A stretch of DNA of 64,000 nucleotides from Paraburkholderia sediminicola (GCF_902859805.1 NZ_CADIKC010000015.1:1-64000), one strand, 5' to 3'; shown: positions 45,870-54,614, counted from the stretch's first letter. A program made the numbers and translations. The notes: a model not told the origin generated them from the letters alone.

Positions 45870-46857
45870 CTTCAACTATGAACGCGCGGATTCCGTCGCG
45901 CAGGCTATCAGCCGTCACGCTCGCGGCGAACAGCCTTCGTATCTCGCGGGCGGCACGTCGTTGTTGGACCTTGTCAAACTTGACGTTGTGCGCCCCGCAC
46001 AGATTGTCGATATAAACCGGCTACCGCTCAAACAGGTCGAACCGCTTCCCGACGGTCGCCTGCGCATTGGCGCGCTGGTGACGAATACTGACCTCGCGCG
46101 ACATCCGCTGGTACATCAACGTTACCCGGTGCTATCGCAGGCAATCCTTGCCGGTGCCTCGACGCAGTTGCGCAACAAGGCAACCACTGCCGGCAATGTC
46201 ATGCAACGCGTGCGCTGCAATTACTTTCGCGATGGCATTTCAGCGTGCAACAAGCGCGAACCGGGTTCGGGCTGCGCTGCCATTGGCGGTCTGCATCGGA
46301 GCGTGCATGCCGTTCTCGGCACGAGCGACCACTGCATCGCGAGTCATCCGTCGGACATGTGCGTGGCCATGGCTGCCATCGGCGCACGCATCACCGTTCT
46401 GGGCCCGCAAGGTTCGCGCGAGATCGATTTTGCAGACTTTCATCTGCTGCCCGGTGACACGCCGTGGAAAGAGCACGCGCTGCAACCCCACGAACTGATC
46501 ACGCACGTGACGCTGGATGCGCCACTTTCCGACAGCCGGTCGGGCTATCTCAAGCTGCGCGATCGCGCGTCGTATCAGTTTGCGCTGGTCTCGAGCGCAG
46601 CGATTGTCGTGATGGAAGGCACGCGCATCCGTGAAGCGCGTCTCGCGATGGGCGGCGTCGGGACCAAACCGTGGCGCGCCCGCGAAGCCGAGGCATCGCT
46701 CGCCGGGCAGACCGCCTCGATGGAAATTTTCGCCCGCGCCGCTGCCATTGCGATGCGCGACGCACGTCCGTACACGCTCAACGCATACAAGGTGCCACTC
46801 GGACAGCAGGCGATTGTGCGCAATCTTCGTGACCTCACCGCTCAGGAGCACGCATGA
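45862..46857 (+). CDS. paoB: Periplasmic aldehyde oxidoreductase, FAD/4Fe-4S subunit
   Basis: 331 residues. The FAD-binding fold of the xanthine-dehydrogenase FAD-subunit class shows AGGTSLLDLVKLDV and the insertion CNYFRDGISACNKREPGSGC, which in PaoB supplies the ligands of an extra [4Fe-4S] cluster. A CO-dehydrogenase flavoprotein-type C-terminal domain follows (about 225-325). No export signal; it would travel with PaoA by hitchhiking through Tat. It overlaps paoA by 8 and paoC by 4 bases. Confidence 0.92.
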   Translation: MRNFNYERADSVAQAISRHARGEQPSYLAGGTSLLDLVKLDVVRPAQIVDINRLPLKQVEPLPDGRLRIGALVTNTDLARHPLVHQRYPVLSQAILAGASTQLRNKATTAGNVMQRVRCNYFRDGISACNKREPGSGCAAIGGLHRSVHAVLGTSDHCIASHPSDMCVAMAAIGARITVLGPQGSREIDFADFHLLPGDTPWKEHALQPHELITHVTLDAPLSDSRSGYLKLRDRASYQFALVSSAAIVVMEGTRIREARLAMGGVGTKPWRAREAEASLAGQTASMEIFARAAAIAMRDARPYTLNAYKVPLGQQAIVRNLRDLTAQEHA

Positions 46858-49061
46858 GTGAACAGATCATCGGCACTCCGCATAAGCGCGTGGACGGACG
46901 CCTCAAGGTGAGCGGCCGCGCGCAATACGCCGCGGATCATCCAGTTGGCGGCATGCTGTACGCGTACGGCGTCTACAGCACAATTGCAAGCGGCAAAATC
47001 CGGGCAATCGACGACGATAAGGCGCGCCGCATGCCGGGCGTCGTCAATGTTCTGCACCACGGCAACTTCCTGAAACTGCATCGAAGCCCGGCTACGCCGA
47101 TGAATTTCGCGGAGATCCTGTCGTCGGCCATGGTGGACGAACATCGCCTGCCGTTCGAGGACGACCAGGTCTATTATCCTGGCCAGTTTGTCGCGCTCGT
47201 GGTTGCGGATACGTTCGAACGGGCCCGTGCGGCGGCGTACAGCGTCAAGGTGGATTATGTCGAGCGTGAACCGGTTCGCAATCTCGCCGAAGCGCTCAGT
47301 GAGCATGGAGCCCGAAATGGCCCGCGCGGACACTCGCGGGGTGACGCAGACGCAGGTTTCGATGCGGGCCTGCATCGGCTGGAGCAAACCTATACAACGC
47401 CGGTTGAAACGCACAATCCGATGGAAATGCATGCGACGACCGCATTCTGGCAAAGCGGCCGGCTCATCGTCTATGAATCCAGCCAAGGGGTGCTGAACCA
47501 TCGCAACGTGCTCGCGAACGTGTTCGATCTGACTGCGGACCAGGTCGAGGTACGCGCACCGTTCATCGGCTCCGGGTTCGGTAGCAAACTGTGGCCGTGG
47601 CCCCATTCGGTTGCAGCCTGCGCAGCCGCTCGCATGACAGGTCGGCCTGTGCAACTCGTCGTGCCGCGCGCGCAGATGTTCACGACGGTCGGCCACCGGC
47701 CCGAAACGATCCAGCACGTGCGCCTGGCAACCGATGCCGCAGGCAAACTGCTTTCGATCAGCCACGACTCATACAACAGCACCTCGCCCATCGACAACTA
47801 CACCGAAGCGTGCGGCGGGATGACGAAAAGCCTGTACTCGTGTGCGAACGTACGGGTCACGCATCACTTCTCCGCGGTGAACCGGGGCACGCCTACGTCG
47901 ATGCGGGCGCCAGGCGCAGCGCCAGGACTGTTTGCGCTGGAGTCGGCCATCGACGAAATGGCGTTCGCGATCGGCATGGACCCACACACGTTCCGTCAGC
48001 TGAACCTGTCGACGCGCGATGAAAGCAGCAATCTGCCGTGGTCCAGCAATCACCTTCCCGAAGCAATGACAACCGCCGCGGAACGCTTTGGCTGGCACCA
48101 GCGCAGCCCTGCCGTCGGCTCCATGCGCGAGGGTGATGAAATCATCGGTTACGGCATAGGCGCCTGCAACTGGGAGGCGTTCCGCGTAGCGACGCAAGCG
48201 CGCGTGACGTTGCGAGCCGACGGCACGGCGTTGGCCCAGTGCGGCCTGCAAGATATTGGCACCGGAACCTACACCATCGTCGCGCAGACAGTGAGTCAAT
48301 TGACAGGATTGCCCATAGAGAAAATTGAAGTCGAACTCGGCAGTTCGTCATTTCCCGCGGGGCCCGTCTCGGGCGGTTCGTGGGCGACAGCAAGCGCAAT
48401 GTCGGCGATCGCCGGCGCCACGCGCGAAGCGCTCAAACGCTTGCGGCAATACGCAGTGGCGGATGCGGCACCGTTCGAGGGGGCAACGCCTGATTCGCTT
48501 CTTGTTCAAAACGGCGCGCTTGCATCCGGCGATAAGCACGTATCGTTCGCCGACATTCTCGCCAGCCAGCGGCTTGCTCGCGCGGAAGGTTTCTTCCATA
48601 GCGACGGCGCCGATATGTCGAAGTTCTCCTTCCGTTCATTCGGCGTGCATTTTGTGGAAGTCCGCTGGGATCCCGGCATTTCACGCCTGCGTGTGGCGCG
48701 GGTTGTCAGTGCAATCGACGTCGGTAAGGTAGTCAATCCGCTCGCGGCGCGCAATCAGGTGGAAGGCGGCATCATGATGGGGATCGGCATGGCGATGTTC
48801 GAAGCGGCCGAGTTCGATCCGCGCAGCGGGCTGCCGGCGAATAACAACTACGCCGAGTATGTGGTGCCCGTGCATGCAGATCAGCCGGAAATCGACGTCA
48901 TTCTGCTGGACTACCCTGACTATCACCTCAGTGAGTTTGGCGCCCGTGGCATCGGAGAAATTGGTGTGACGGGGCTAGCCGCAGCGGTGGCGAATGCGGT
49001 CTATCACGCGACCGGCAAGCGGGTCCGCAGCCTCCCGATCACCTTGGACAAGCTGATTTAA
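46854..49061 (+). CDS. paoC: Periplasmic aldehyde oxidoreductase, molybdenum-binding subunit
   Basis: 735 residues, the catalytic subunit carrying molybdopterin cytosine dinucleotide and oxidising aldehydes to acids. The N-terminal domain starts GTPHKRVDGRLKVSGRAQYA; the cofactor-binding parts include GSGFGSKLWPWPHS and GTPTSMRAPGAAPGLFALES; the conserved active-site Glu lies in FGARGIGEIGVTG near the C-terminus. Length and motifs agree with PaoC. No maturation gene (PaoD-like) is in the window, so the cofactor-insertion chaperone must be encoded elsewhere. Confidence 0.93.
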   Translation: MSEQIIGTPHKRVDGRLKVSGRAQYAADHPVGGMLYAYGVYSTIASGKIRAIDDDKARRMPGVVNVLHHGNFLKLHRSPATPMNFAEILSSAMVDEHRLPFEDDQVYYPGQFVALVVADTFERARAAAYSVKVDYVEREPVRNLAEALSEHGARNGPRGHSRGDADAGFDAGLHRLEQTYTTPVETHNPMEMHATTAFWQSGRLIVYESSQGVLNHRNVLANVFDLTADQVEVRAPFIGSGFGSKLWPWPHSVAACAAARMTGRPVQLVVPRAQMFTTVGHRPETIQHVRLATDAAGKLLSISHDSYNSTSPIDNYTEACGGMTKSLYSCANVRVTHHFSAVNRGTPTSMRAPGAAPGLFALESAIDEMAFAIGMDPHTFRQLNLSTRDESSNLPWSSNHLPEAMTTAAERFGWHQRSPAVGSMREGDEIIGYGIGACNWEAFRVATQARVTLRADGTALAQCGLQDIGTGTYTIVAQTVSQLTGLPIEKIEVELGSSSFPAGPVSGGSWATASAMSAIAGATREALKRLRQYAVADAAPFEGATPDSLLVQNGALASGDKHVSFADILASQRLARAEGFFHSDGADMSKFSFRSFGVHFVEVRWDPGISRLRVARVVSAIDVGKVVNPLAARNQVEGGIMMGIGMAMFEAAEFDPRSGLPANNNYAEYVVPVHADQPEIDVILLDYPDYHLSEFGARGIGEIGVTGLAAAVANAVYHATGKRVRSLPITLDKLI

Positions 49062-49111
49062 GGAGTTCAGCTCACACATACAAGTCTGGCCGTAGCGCTT
49101 TGCGTAGTGCG

Positions 49112-49948
49112 CTACCGTCCAACCTTGCGCTGCGCCATGTACGCAAGATAAGCGATGATCAGATCGATCTCGCGATCGCTCAGCTGGTCCTGCGAGAAAG
49201 CGGGCATCGTCCGGCCGGGCCAGTCTCGAACCGATGCCGGATTGCGAATGTAACGGCGCAATGCTGCGGGCTGGAAGTATTCGACTGGATTCATCGGCAC
49301 GTTGAGGTCAGGGCCGGTGTCCGCACTACCCGCATGGTTGAGCCGATGGCAGGCAAGACACTGCGTGATGAACAGGCTTTGGCCCGCGCGAACCGGATCG
49401 GTTGCGGCCAGCTTCGGATCGACGCCGAGCACCGGCCAACGCGCGGATGGGGAGGGTTGCGTAGCAAGTTGCGCGATCTGGTAAGGCCACTGTTCGCTGC
49501 GCACGGACGTCGCTTCCTTGCCAATCCATACCAGGTAGAACGGCCCGGCGCTGACCGGCTTGCCCGGCAGCTTCGGCCACGGCTGGGCCGGGTCCTCGAC
49601 CGCGAGCCATGCGACGGCTCGCGCGGGATCACGATTGCGTACGAGGTCCATCGGCAGTTGCGCGGCGAAGCCGTCGGTCGCACGTGCCTCGAGCACGCTG
49701 TCCGCGGGCAACGTCGCGCTGCCGAGCAGGTCGGCCAGCGGCACTGCGCGATAGGTCGTCGACGTACCGTAGGCGACATCTGCCGGAACGTGAATCTCAG
49801 CAACATCCGGACGCGCCAGCAACGCCCCTTGGCTAAACGACTGAGTCTTGCCGCCGATCCTGAGTTCGATCATGGACTCCGCGGCCGCACACCGCCCGAT
49901 CACGCCGAGCGTCAGGAGCAAAACCGCAAACAACACGCGCTTCGACAT
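49112..49948 (-). CDS. Exported c-type cytochrome with sulfite-oxidase-like N-terminal domain
   Basis: 278 residues. Signal peptide MSKRVLFAVLLLTLGVIGRCAAA. The N-terminal part (about 25-160: LPADSVLEARATDGFAAQLPMDLV) resembles the molybdopterin-binding fold of sulfite-oxidase-type proteins without an obvious ligand Cys. The C-terminal cytochrome c domain has CLACH and a late Met in RTMPAFS. The start at 49948 follows GGAGGAC. It is convergent with paoC (50 bases) and may be the electron acceptor of that complex, which is inference. Confidence 0.85.
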   Translation of the reverse strand: MSKRVLFAVLLLTLGVIGRCAAAESMIELRIGGKTQSFSQGALLARPDVAEIHVPADVAYGTSTTYRAVPLADLLGSATLPADSVLEARATDGFAAQLPMDLVRNRDPARAVAWLAVEDPAQPWPKLPGKPVSAGPFYLVWIGKEATSVRSEQWPYQIAQLATQPSPSARWPVLGVDPKLAATDPVRAGQSLFITQCLACHRLNHAGSADTGPDLNVPMNPVEYFQPAALRRYIRNPASVRDWPGRTMPAFSQDQLSDREIDLIIAYLAYMAQRKVGR

Positions 49949-50273
49949 TTGTCCTCCGTGCATTGTTGTTGCCGACGGCGCTGGAGGCAACATCGCCAAA
50001 GTCGCCGGGAAAGGCAAGCCGCGCTTCGTTTTAAAACGCCCAGTATCCGCCCAAGTACCAGTGAATTGTATTCGCGTGGGCGGTATATGTCGGACATAAA
50101 CGTAGCGAAAAAAAACGTCGGCAAGAACAGGTACACGGAAAAACTCCGCGCCTCAGCCGGGCCAACGTTTTCTCGTGCCGACCGATCCAGACGATGCCCG
50201 CGTTCAGTCGTAAGGGGGTCTGCTGTGTACTCAACGAATAATGAAAATCGTCTGATCGTCGATTTGTGAGTCG

Positions 50274-50314
50274 ATAAAACAAAAAGCCGTTGAATCTCTT
50301 CAGATTCAACGGCT
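50274..50314 (-). terminator. Rho-independent terminator
   Basis: A 12-base perfect stem, AGCCGTTGAATC at 50285-50296 with GATTCAACGGCT at 50303-50314, and a six-base loop. Read on the minus strand it is followed by TTTTTGTTTT. It lies 15 bases after the 3' end of the tRNA fragment on the same strand, the natural terminator of that tRNA gene. Confidence 0.88.
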
Positions 50315-50328
50315 TCTCATTCAATTCG

Positions 50329-50356
50329 TGGCGGAGAGACGGGGATTCGAACCCCG
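50329..50356 (-). tRNA. tRNA 3' fragment (serine-type), prophage attachment site
   Basis: On the minus strand the sequence reads T-stem CGGGG, loop TTCGAAT, CCCCG, then TCTCTCC, discriminator G and CCA. The acceptor strand TCTCTCCGCCA is that of Burkholderia serine tRNAs as I recall. No matching GGAGAGA 5' strand is found on the expected side; instead a 7-base palindrome TAGGTTA-T-TAACCTA (50359-50373) and unrelated sequence follow. It is therefore the 3' half left behind by integration, and the intact gene should lie at the far end of the element, right of the window. Confidence 0.75.
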
Positions 50357-50525
50357 GATAGGTTATTAACCTACCAAACTGCTTATTAAAAATCCGTTTC
50401 AGATCATCGGGTTATGAAACGGCAAATGTGCCATAGAATCGCCAAGGTGCGCGACTTACACCATTGATTACATTGGTTTTTGTGATGGCCTATGGCACAG
50501 AAAAAGGACGTCTGGCGGCCTGCGC

Positions 50526-50545
50526 TATACTGTACATCCATACAG
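50526..50545 (+). promoter_or_regulatory. LexA (SOS) box overlapping a -10 element
   Basis: CTGT-ACATCCAT-ACAG at 50530-50545 is a perfect CTGT-N8-ACAG LexA operator. It overlaps TATACT (50526-50531), a good -10 hexamer; no strong -35 is seen. It lies 17 bases before the GTG start of the gene at 50563, so that gene should be induced by DNA damage. Confidence 0.78.
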
Positions 50546-50562
50546 CTTTTTTTGAGGTCGTC

Positions 50563-50955
50563 GTGCCACTGCCGCCCTTCGCCCCTCCGACGCTCGCCGA
50601 GCTGCGCGAGTGGTATCGGCTGTACAAAGAAAATGGGGATGTCTGGCGTCTCGTACTCGAGGTTCAGCATTCGAGGGAGACGTTGGCGCACCTGAAGACG
50701 TTGCTCGCGAAAGCAACGCGGGCAGCGGAACGCTCCGAGTTCGGGAGACTGACTGGCGAAGACGCGCCGTTGCGCGAAGCGTGCGCGGTCATCGATTCGG
50801 AAATGTTTCGCGTCGGCCCAATCGGAGGAAAGGGAAAACCGTGGAAGCAACCGGAACGATCGATTATCGGAGCGGGCGCCTTCGACTTTGATCCGGACGA
50901 CCCGGCGGACCAGGCGGCATACCTGATCGCGCGCCGGCATCAGAAGCGGCGTTAG
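50563..50955 (+). CDS. Hypothetical protein, probably SOS-induced
   Basis: 130 residues from a GTG at 50563 with GAGG five bases before it, starting MPLPPFAPPTLAELREWYRLYKENGDVW. The N-terminal half is a charged helix (LAHLKTLLAKATRAAERSEF), the C-terminal half a short domain (GAGAFDFDPDDPADQAAYLIARRHQK). The frame is open upstream to 50464, but that part overlaps the LexA box and promoter and is excluded. I do not recognise the family. It is the only plus-strand gene at the attachment end and is convergent with the patatin gene. Confidence 0.65.
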   Translation: MPLPPFAPPTLAELREWYRLYKENGDVWRLVLEVQHSRETLAHLKTLLAKATRAAERSEFGRLTGEDAPLREACAVIDSEMFRVGPIGGKGKPWKQPERSIIGAGAFDFDPDDPADQAAYLIARRHQKRR

Positions 50956-51776
50956 GTAGATCCGTGGGGGACCATGGCATCGAGCGACGCCTTCGTCGCG
51001 GCATAACCGTCGTTATATAGCTGCTGACGGATCTCGAGCGGCATATTGCGATCGAGCGTCGACGCATAGCCGGTCTCAACGAATGCCATGCTCGCGCCGG
51101 CGGCCTGCGCCGCGCTCACGTGCGTCGACTCGCACGCCGAAAGCATCAGATCGATCAGCCGCATCGCGAACTGATGCGGCAGCAACCCCGCCTTCGGCTT
51201 GAGCGGCAACTCCATGCTTACCAACTGCACGCCGAGCCGCGGCACGGCGTCGACCTTCAGTCGGTCGACCGGAATGTTGTTCACCATCCCCCCGTCCGAT
51301 AGCAGCGCGTCTGCGATCGCCACCGGCTCGAATACGAACGGGATCGACGTCGACGAGCGCACCGCGAGGGCGATCGGCACATCCGGAGTTGCAGCGCGCG
51401 AGAAATCGAATGCGCCCTCGTTGGCCACGTTCGACGCCACGGCCGTGAAATCGATCGCCAGATCCACGAAGGTCTTGCCGCCGGTGTGCTCGAGCATCCA
51501 CGCGAGCAGTGTCTTGCCGTCGCAGAACCCCCTCATGCGCAGCGCCGCGAGTGGGCTGAACGACATCATGTTCGACCAGTCGTGCGTGAGCGCGAGCGTC
51601 TTCATATCCGACAGCGACATGCCGGACGCGTACAGCGCCGCGCAGATGCTGCCGCCGGACGTGCCGGCCAGCTCGATGGGCTGATAGCCGGCGTCGGCGA
51701 TCGCCTGCAAGGCACCGACGTGAGCCGGCACCTTGAAGCCCGATCCGCTGAATGCAACGCGGATCGGTTTGCTCAT
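50952..51776 (-). CDS. Patatin-like phospholipase
   Basis: 274 residues. The serine-lipase elbow GTSGGSICAAL (GxSxG at about 39-43), an N-terminal GSGFKVPAHVGAL in place of the usual Gly-rich oxyanion loop, and SDGGMVNNIPV with the dyad Asp show a patatin-type acyl hydrolase. No signal peptide. It is an uncommon passenger in a phage lysis region, where it could attack membranes at lysis or act as a lysogenic-conversion gene. It overlaps the lipoprotein gene upstream by 4 bases. Confidence 0.88.
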   Translation of the reverse strand: MSKPIRVAFSGSGFKVPAHVGALQAIADAGYQPIELAGTSGGSICAALYASGMSLSDMKTLALTHDWSNMMSFSPLAALRMRGFCDGKTLLAWMLEHTGGKTFVDLAIDFTAVASNVANEGAFDFSRAATPDVPIALAVRSSTSIPFVFEPVAIADALLSDGGMVNNIPVDRLKVDAVPRLGVQLVSMELPLKPKAGLLPHQFAMRLIDLMLSACESTHVSAAQAAGASMAFVETGYASTLDRNMPLEIRQQLYNDGYAATKASLDAMVPHGST

Positions 51777-52228
51777 GATGCGATTACCCCGCTCGCCGCG
51801 ACCGGCGCCGGCGTCGTGGTCGACGTCGCCGGCTGCAATGCAATCGCCGTATTGACTGCAAGCGTCACCACATCGACCGCTGCATTCGCAGAGTTCTTCG
51901 CCTGCTGTTGCAGATTCGATGCATTCACGAGCGACTTCAGCAAGGGCAATCCGACGTCGACGAGCGCCTGAAGATTGGGCTTGGTAACCGTGACGCCCGC
52001 CGCGCAGACCTTATCGAGAGCTGGTTTGAAGTCGTTATTGAGTGTGTTCAGCGCGCCACCGGTGAACACACCGTCATCCGTCATGATTTGGACGGCCGTA
52101 TTGGCATCAGCGCAGACGAGCGCGGTCGCCTGCTGGAAGGAAAGCGTGGGCATCGCGCCGTTGCAACCCGCGAGCAGCGTGAGAGACGCGACAAGGCCTG
52201 CCGCGAGCAGCTTGGAGAAACGTTTCAT
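51773..52228 (-). CDS. Small phage lipoprotein
   Basis: 151 residues starting MKRFSKLLAAGLVASLTLLAGC with lipobox LLAGC (Cys22). The mature part is Ala/Thr/Val-rich with CADANTAVQIM and KVCAAGVTV (two further Cys). The frame continues upstream to 52426 but overlaps the next gene and lacks a signal. Position between the patatin and lysis genes suggests an outer-membrane or spanin-related role; unproven. Confidence 0.7.
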   Translation of the reverse strand: MKRFSKLLAAGLVASLTLLAGCNGAMPTLSFQQATALVCADANTAVQIMTDDGVFTGGALNTLNNDFKPALDKVCAAGVTVTKPNLQALVDVGLPLLKSLVNASNLQQQAKNSANAAVDVVTLAVNTAIALQPATSTTTPAPVAASGVIAS

Positions 52229-52236
52229 GGGATTTC

Positions 52237-52569
52237 CTACTTGAAGGTTTTGATTGCCGTAACTGCAGCCGAAGCGGCCGCAGCTGCGACGTCGGATGCC
52301 GCGGCTGCGGCGGTTGCTTGCCCCTGGAAGGCCTGCACGTCGGTCTCCCGGAGCGAGATGCTGTAATCGCCGGCGGCCGAGCGCGTGAAGGTCGCATCGA
52401 CGGTGGCCATCTGCTTGCCGTTCCACACCTTCAGCACGCAGCAGCTCGTGGCCACTCCGTTAGCGTTCGTGATTGGCTCGATGTCGTAACGCGCCATGCC
52501 GGCATACCAAAGCGAGGCGCACCCAGACGTGCTCGCGCACAGCAGCGCGACGAGAGTTGCGCGAATCAC
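52237..52569 (-). CDS. Small lipoprotein, possible outer-membrane spanin candidate
   Basis: 110 residues with MIRATLVALLCASTSGC (lipobox STSGC, Cys17), a short domain containing a CC pair (TSCCVLKVWNGKQMATVDATF) and an Ala-rich helical C-terminus. Eight bases separate it from the lipoprotein gene downstream, and it overlaps the two-TM protein gene upstream by 4 bases. Not matched to a named family. Confidence 0.65.
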   Translation of the reverse strand: MIRATLVALLCASTSGCASLWYAGMARYDIEPITNANGVATSCCVLKVWNGKQMATVDATFTRSAAGDYSISLRETDVQAFQGQATAAAAASDVAAAAASAAVTAIKTFK

Positions 52570-52937
52570 TGCAGCGTCCCCGCCGAAGGCTGAGCCGCAA
52601 TCGGGGCCTGCGCCGGGGGCGCCGAAGCGGTCACGGCCACGGAAGTGGTCGCCGGCGCATCAGGTTGGGCCGCAGCGTGGACGTTCACGATGGTCGACGG
52701 CGAGGGTGCAAATTGCGCGGTCAATCCTTCGACAAGGGTAGCCGCCGCCGGCGGTGCGCCTGTCAGGCTGAGTGGCCAGTTCGTGATGCCATGCCAACCC
52801 ACCACGAGCCCGATCAGCGAAACGCACGTGTATTGAAGCTTCGGGTCGTTGATCTTCAGCAGATCCAGGGCGAACCAGAGAAGAAGCAGGAACGCGACTG
52901 ACAAAGGCTTGATGAGAGACTGCAAATCGATACGCAT
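52566..52937 (-). CDS. Two-TM phage protein, holin candidate
   Basis: 123 residues starting MRIDLQSLIKPLSVAF. Two hydrophobic helices (about 12-28 and 37-53) joined by a short charged turn resemble a class II holin; the C-terminal 70 residues are Ala/Pro/Thr-rich and probably disordered, which is unusual. Start chosen at 52937 because upstream codons overlap the endolysin side. Adjacent to the GH19 endolysin gene. Confidence 0.6.
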   Translation of the reverse strand: MRIDLQSLIKPLSVAFLLLLWFALDLLKINDPKLQYTCVSLIGLVVGWHGITNWPLSLTGAPPAAATLVEGLTAQFAPSPSTIVNVHAAAQPDAPATTSVAVTASAPPAQAPIAAQPSAGTLQ

Positions 52938-52974
52938 AGAAACTCCATGGGAATTGGTACGACAGGGAAAGAGT

Positions 52975-53544
52975 TCAGCCGGTGACGCCGAGCGCGGCTT
53001 TGCAGCTCGTCCAAAGCTGCTCGCGGTCATCCATGCCGTTCGGCGTCAGATCGCTGTTCGGGTTGCCGATATTGATGGCCCGGCTCAACGTCAGAAACGC
53101 GCCGGCGTCGGCATATGCATTGAAATTGCGGTCTGCCCAGAACTGCGCCGAGGCAAGCGAAGCGGTGTCCGGATGCGAGATCAGATCCGGTTCGCCCTCG
53201 AGGTCGACGCCGATCTTCTGCCCCATCGTCCGGTAGTTGTATCGACCGGTGATCTGGATCAGGCCGCCGCCGCGGTACCGGAAGCCGTCGCCGACCGTCG
53301 TATTGCCCAATGCCTTCGACTTCGGCGTGAACGGCTCATAGAGCTTCTGTTCGGCCGTCGGGCCCCACAGCTCACGCAGGAACTGGAAGCGCATGCATTC
53401 GTGACCACACTGGGCAAGAAAAGCGGCCTGGCGCGCCGGCGAATCGATCGCGCATAGGGCCATGGCAGCGGAGAGCGGATCGGCCCACAGGGAGGCACGG
53501 GCGAGCGGAATCTGCAGCGCCGAGGCGAGCGTATCGGGTGACAT
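52975..53544 (-). CDS. GH19 endolysin
   Basis: 189 residues, glycoside hydrolase family 19 (chitinase-like lysozyme) degrading peptidoglycan at lysis. The first catalytic Glu is in FLAQCGHECMRF and the conserved FRYRGGGLIQITGRYNY follows, with the substrate-binding NFNAYADAGAFLTLSRAINIG. No signal peptide, so export through a holin is expected. Length fits phage GH19 endolysins. Confidence 0.93.
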   Translation of the reverse strand: MSPDTLASALQIPLARASLWADPLSAAMALCAIDSPARQAAFLAQCGHECMRFQFLRELWGPTAEQKLYEPFTPKSKALGNTTVGDGFRYRGGGLIQITGRYNYRTMGQKIGVDLEGEPDLISHPDTASLASAQFWADRNFNAYADAGAFLTLSRAINIGNPNSDLTPNGMDDREQLWTSCKAALGVTG

Positions 53545-53598
53545 AGGGATCTCCGGCGCGCAGAACAGCGCGCTAGTTAGATAAGGCGACCGGACGGA

Positions 53599-54177
53599 CT
53601 AACGGTAAGAGCCAGCCCAGGGTTTCGAGGGAAGTTGCGGGTGCGTGGCCGTGTCGAGCTTCTTGTCGACGGCCTTGGCAGTACTCGCCGCCTCATCCGC
53701 CTTCACGGCGGCCACGTTGACCTTCTGCTCGACCTGGGCAGTCGTCTTCTGTGCGGCCGTAGCGGCCACGGCTGCCTCGCGTGTCTGTTTCAACATGACG
53801 GCGCTTTGCTGATCATTCACCCGGGCGCGATCGCCGAGGAATCGCAAAGTGTAGGCAGCGAGATCGCTCGTCGTCTTCATCAGCGACTTCATATCCGCGA
53901 CGTCGGCCGCCGTTTGCGTGGCCTGCTTATCACGCGCCTCTGCGATGGCCTTAAGGCCGTCAATCTGGGAGGAATATTCGCGCATGCATGCGGCTCGCTC
54001 TTCAGCTCGAGCAACGGGAAACCCTTTCATCAGCGTCGCACGCTCTTCATTCCATTGCGATCGCTCCACAGACATGCCCCATTGCCCGAGGAAATAGCCA
54101 GCCGCCAGCATCCCGCCGAACCCGCCCATCAGGCAGCCGATAAAGACCCACCAGCGCCAGTCACGAATTTGCGTCAT
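53599..54177 (-). CDS. Rz-like inner-membrane spanin candidate
   Basis: 192 residues. One N-terminal transmembrane helix (about 10-30, WVFIGCLMGGFGGMLAAGYF) and a long helical periplasmic part (50-185) with coiled-coil heptads and Ala/Lys repeats, as in i-spanins, but longer than lambda Rz. Located between the endolysin and the coiled-coil membrane protein gene, which it overlaps by 17 bases. No nested Rz1 lipoprotein in another frame was evident. Confidence 0.7.
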   Translation of the reverse strand: MTQIRDWRWWVFIGCLMGGFGGMLAAGYFLGQWGMSVERSQWNEERATLMKGFPVARAEERAACMREYSSQIDGLKAIAEARDKQATQTAADVADMKSLMKTTSDLAAYTLRFLGDRARVNDQQSAVMLKQTREAAVAATAAQKTTAQVEQKVNVAAVKADEAASTAKAVDKKLDTATHPQLPSKPWAGSYR

Positions 54178-54580
54178 CAGTCGCTCTCCGGTTACCGATC
54201 GCCAGTTCGAGTTGTTCGATACGGCGTTTCAGTTCCCCCACTTCCGCCTCCGCCTGTCTCGCGCGTCGCTCTGACTCTTCCGCGCGGCGATCCGCGGCGC
54301 GCATCAGCTCTTCGGCGCGGTCGGCGCGTTGAACCGCGAGCAGCTCGCGCTGCTCGGCACGCCCGGCGCGCTCTTCAGCAAGGGTGGCCAGTCGCTCGAA
54401 CCGGGCGATCGACTCGACCTGCCCCGCGGCGTCGGCCTTAACGATCTCGGCGCCGCCCTCGCTTTCCGCCTGACGGCGCCGGTCGATCTGCCGCCACATG
54501 CGGCCGCCGACCCAGAACGTGCCCATGCCACCGAGAGCCGTCACGATCGATTTCACACCCTCGTTCCAAAAATCCGACAT
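54161..54580 (-). CDS. Phage membrane-anchored coiled-coil protein
   Basis: 139 residues. Short N-terminal hydrophobic segment (MSDFWNEGVKSIVTALGGMG, about 9-25), then an Arg/Glu/Ala-rich coiled coil to residue 128 (AEELMRAADRRAEESERRAR). It resembles the small first gene of some phage lysis cassettes, but the family is not certain. Start at 54580 follows AGGAGA. Confidence 0.65.
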   Translation of the reverse strand: MSDFWNEGVKSIVTALGGMGTFWVGGRMWRQIDRRRQAESEGGAEIVKADAAGQVESIARFERLATLAEERAGRAEQRELLAVQRADRAEELMRAADRRAEESERRARQAEAEVGELKRRIEQLELAIGNRRATDDANS

Positions 54581-54614
54581 CGGCTAAATCTCCTGTCCTC
54601 CGGCGCTGCGGGCG

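Noticed and set aside
50357..50420. Complete tRNA on the minus strand
   Set aside because: No GGAGAGA strand to pair with the acceptor TCTCTCC and no anticodon arm in the expected place.
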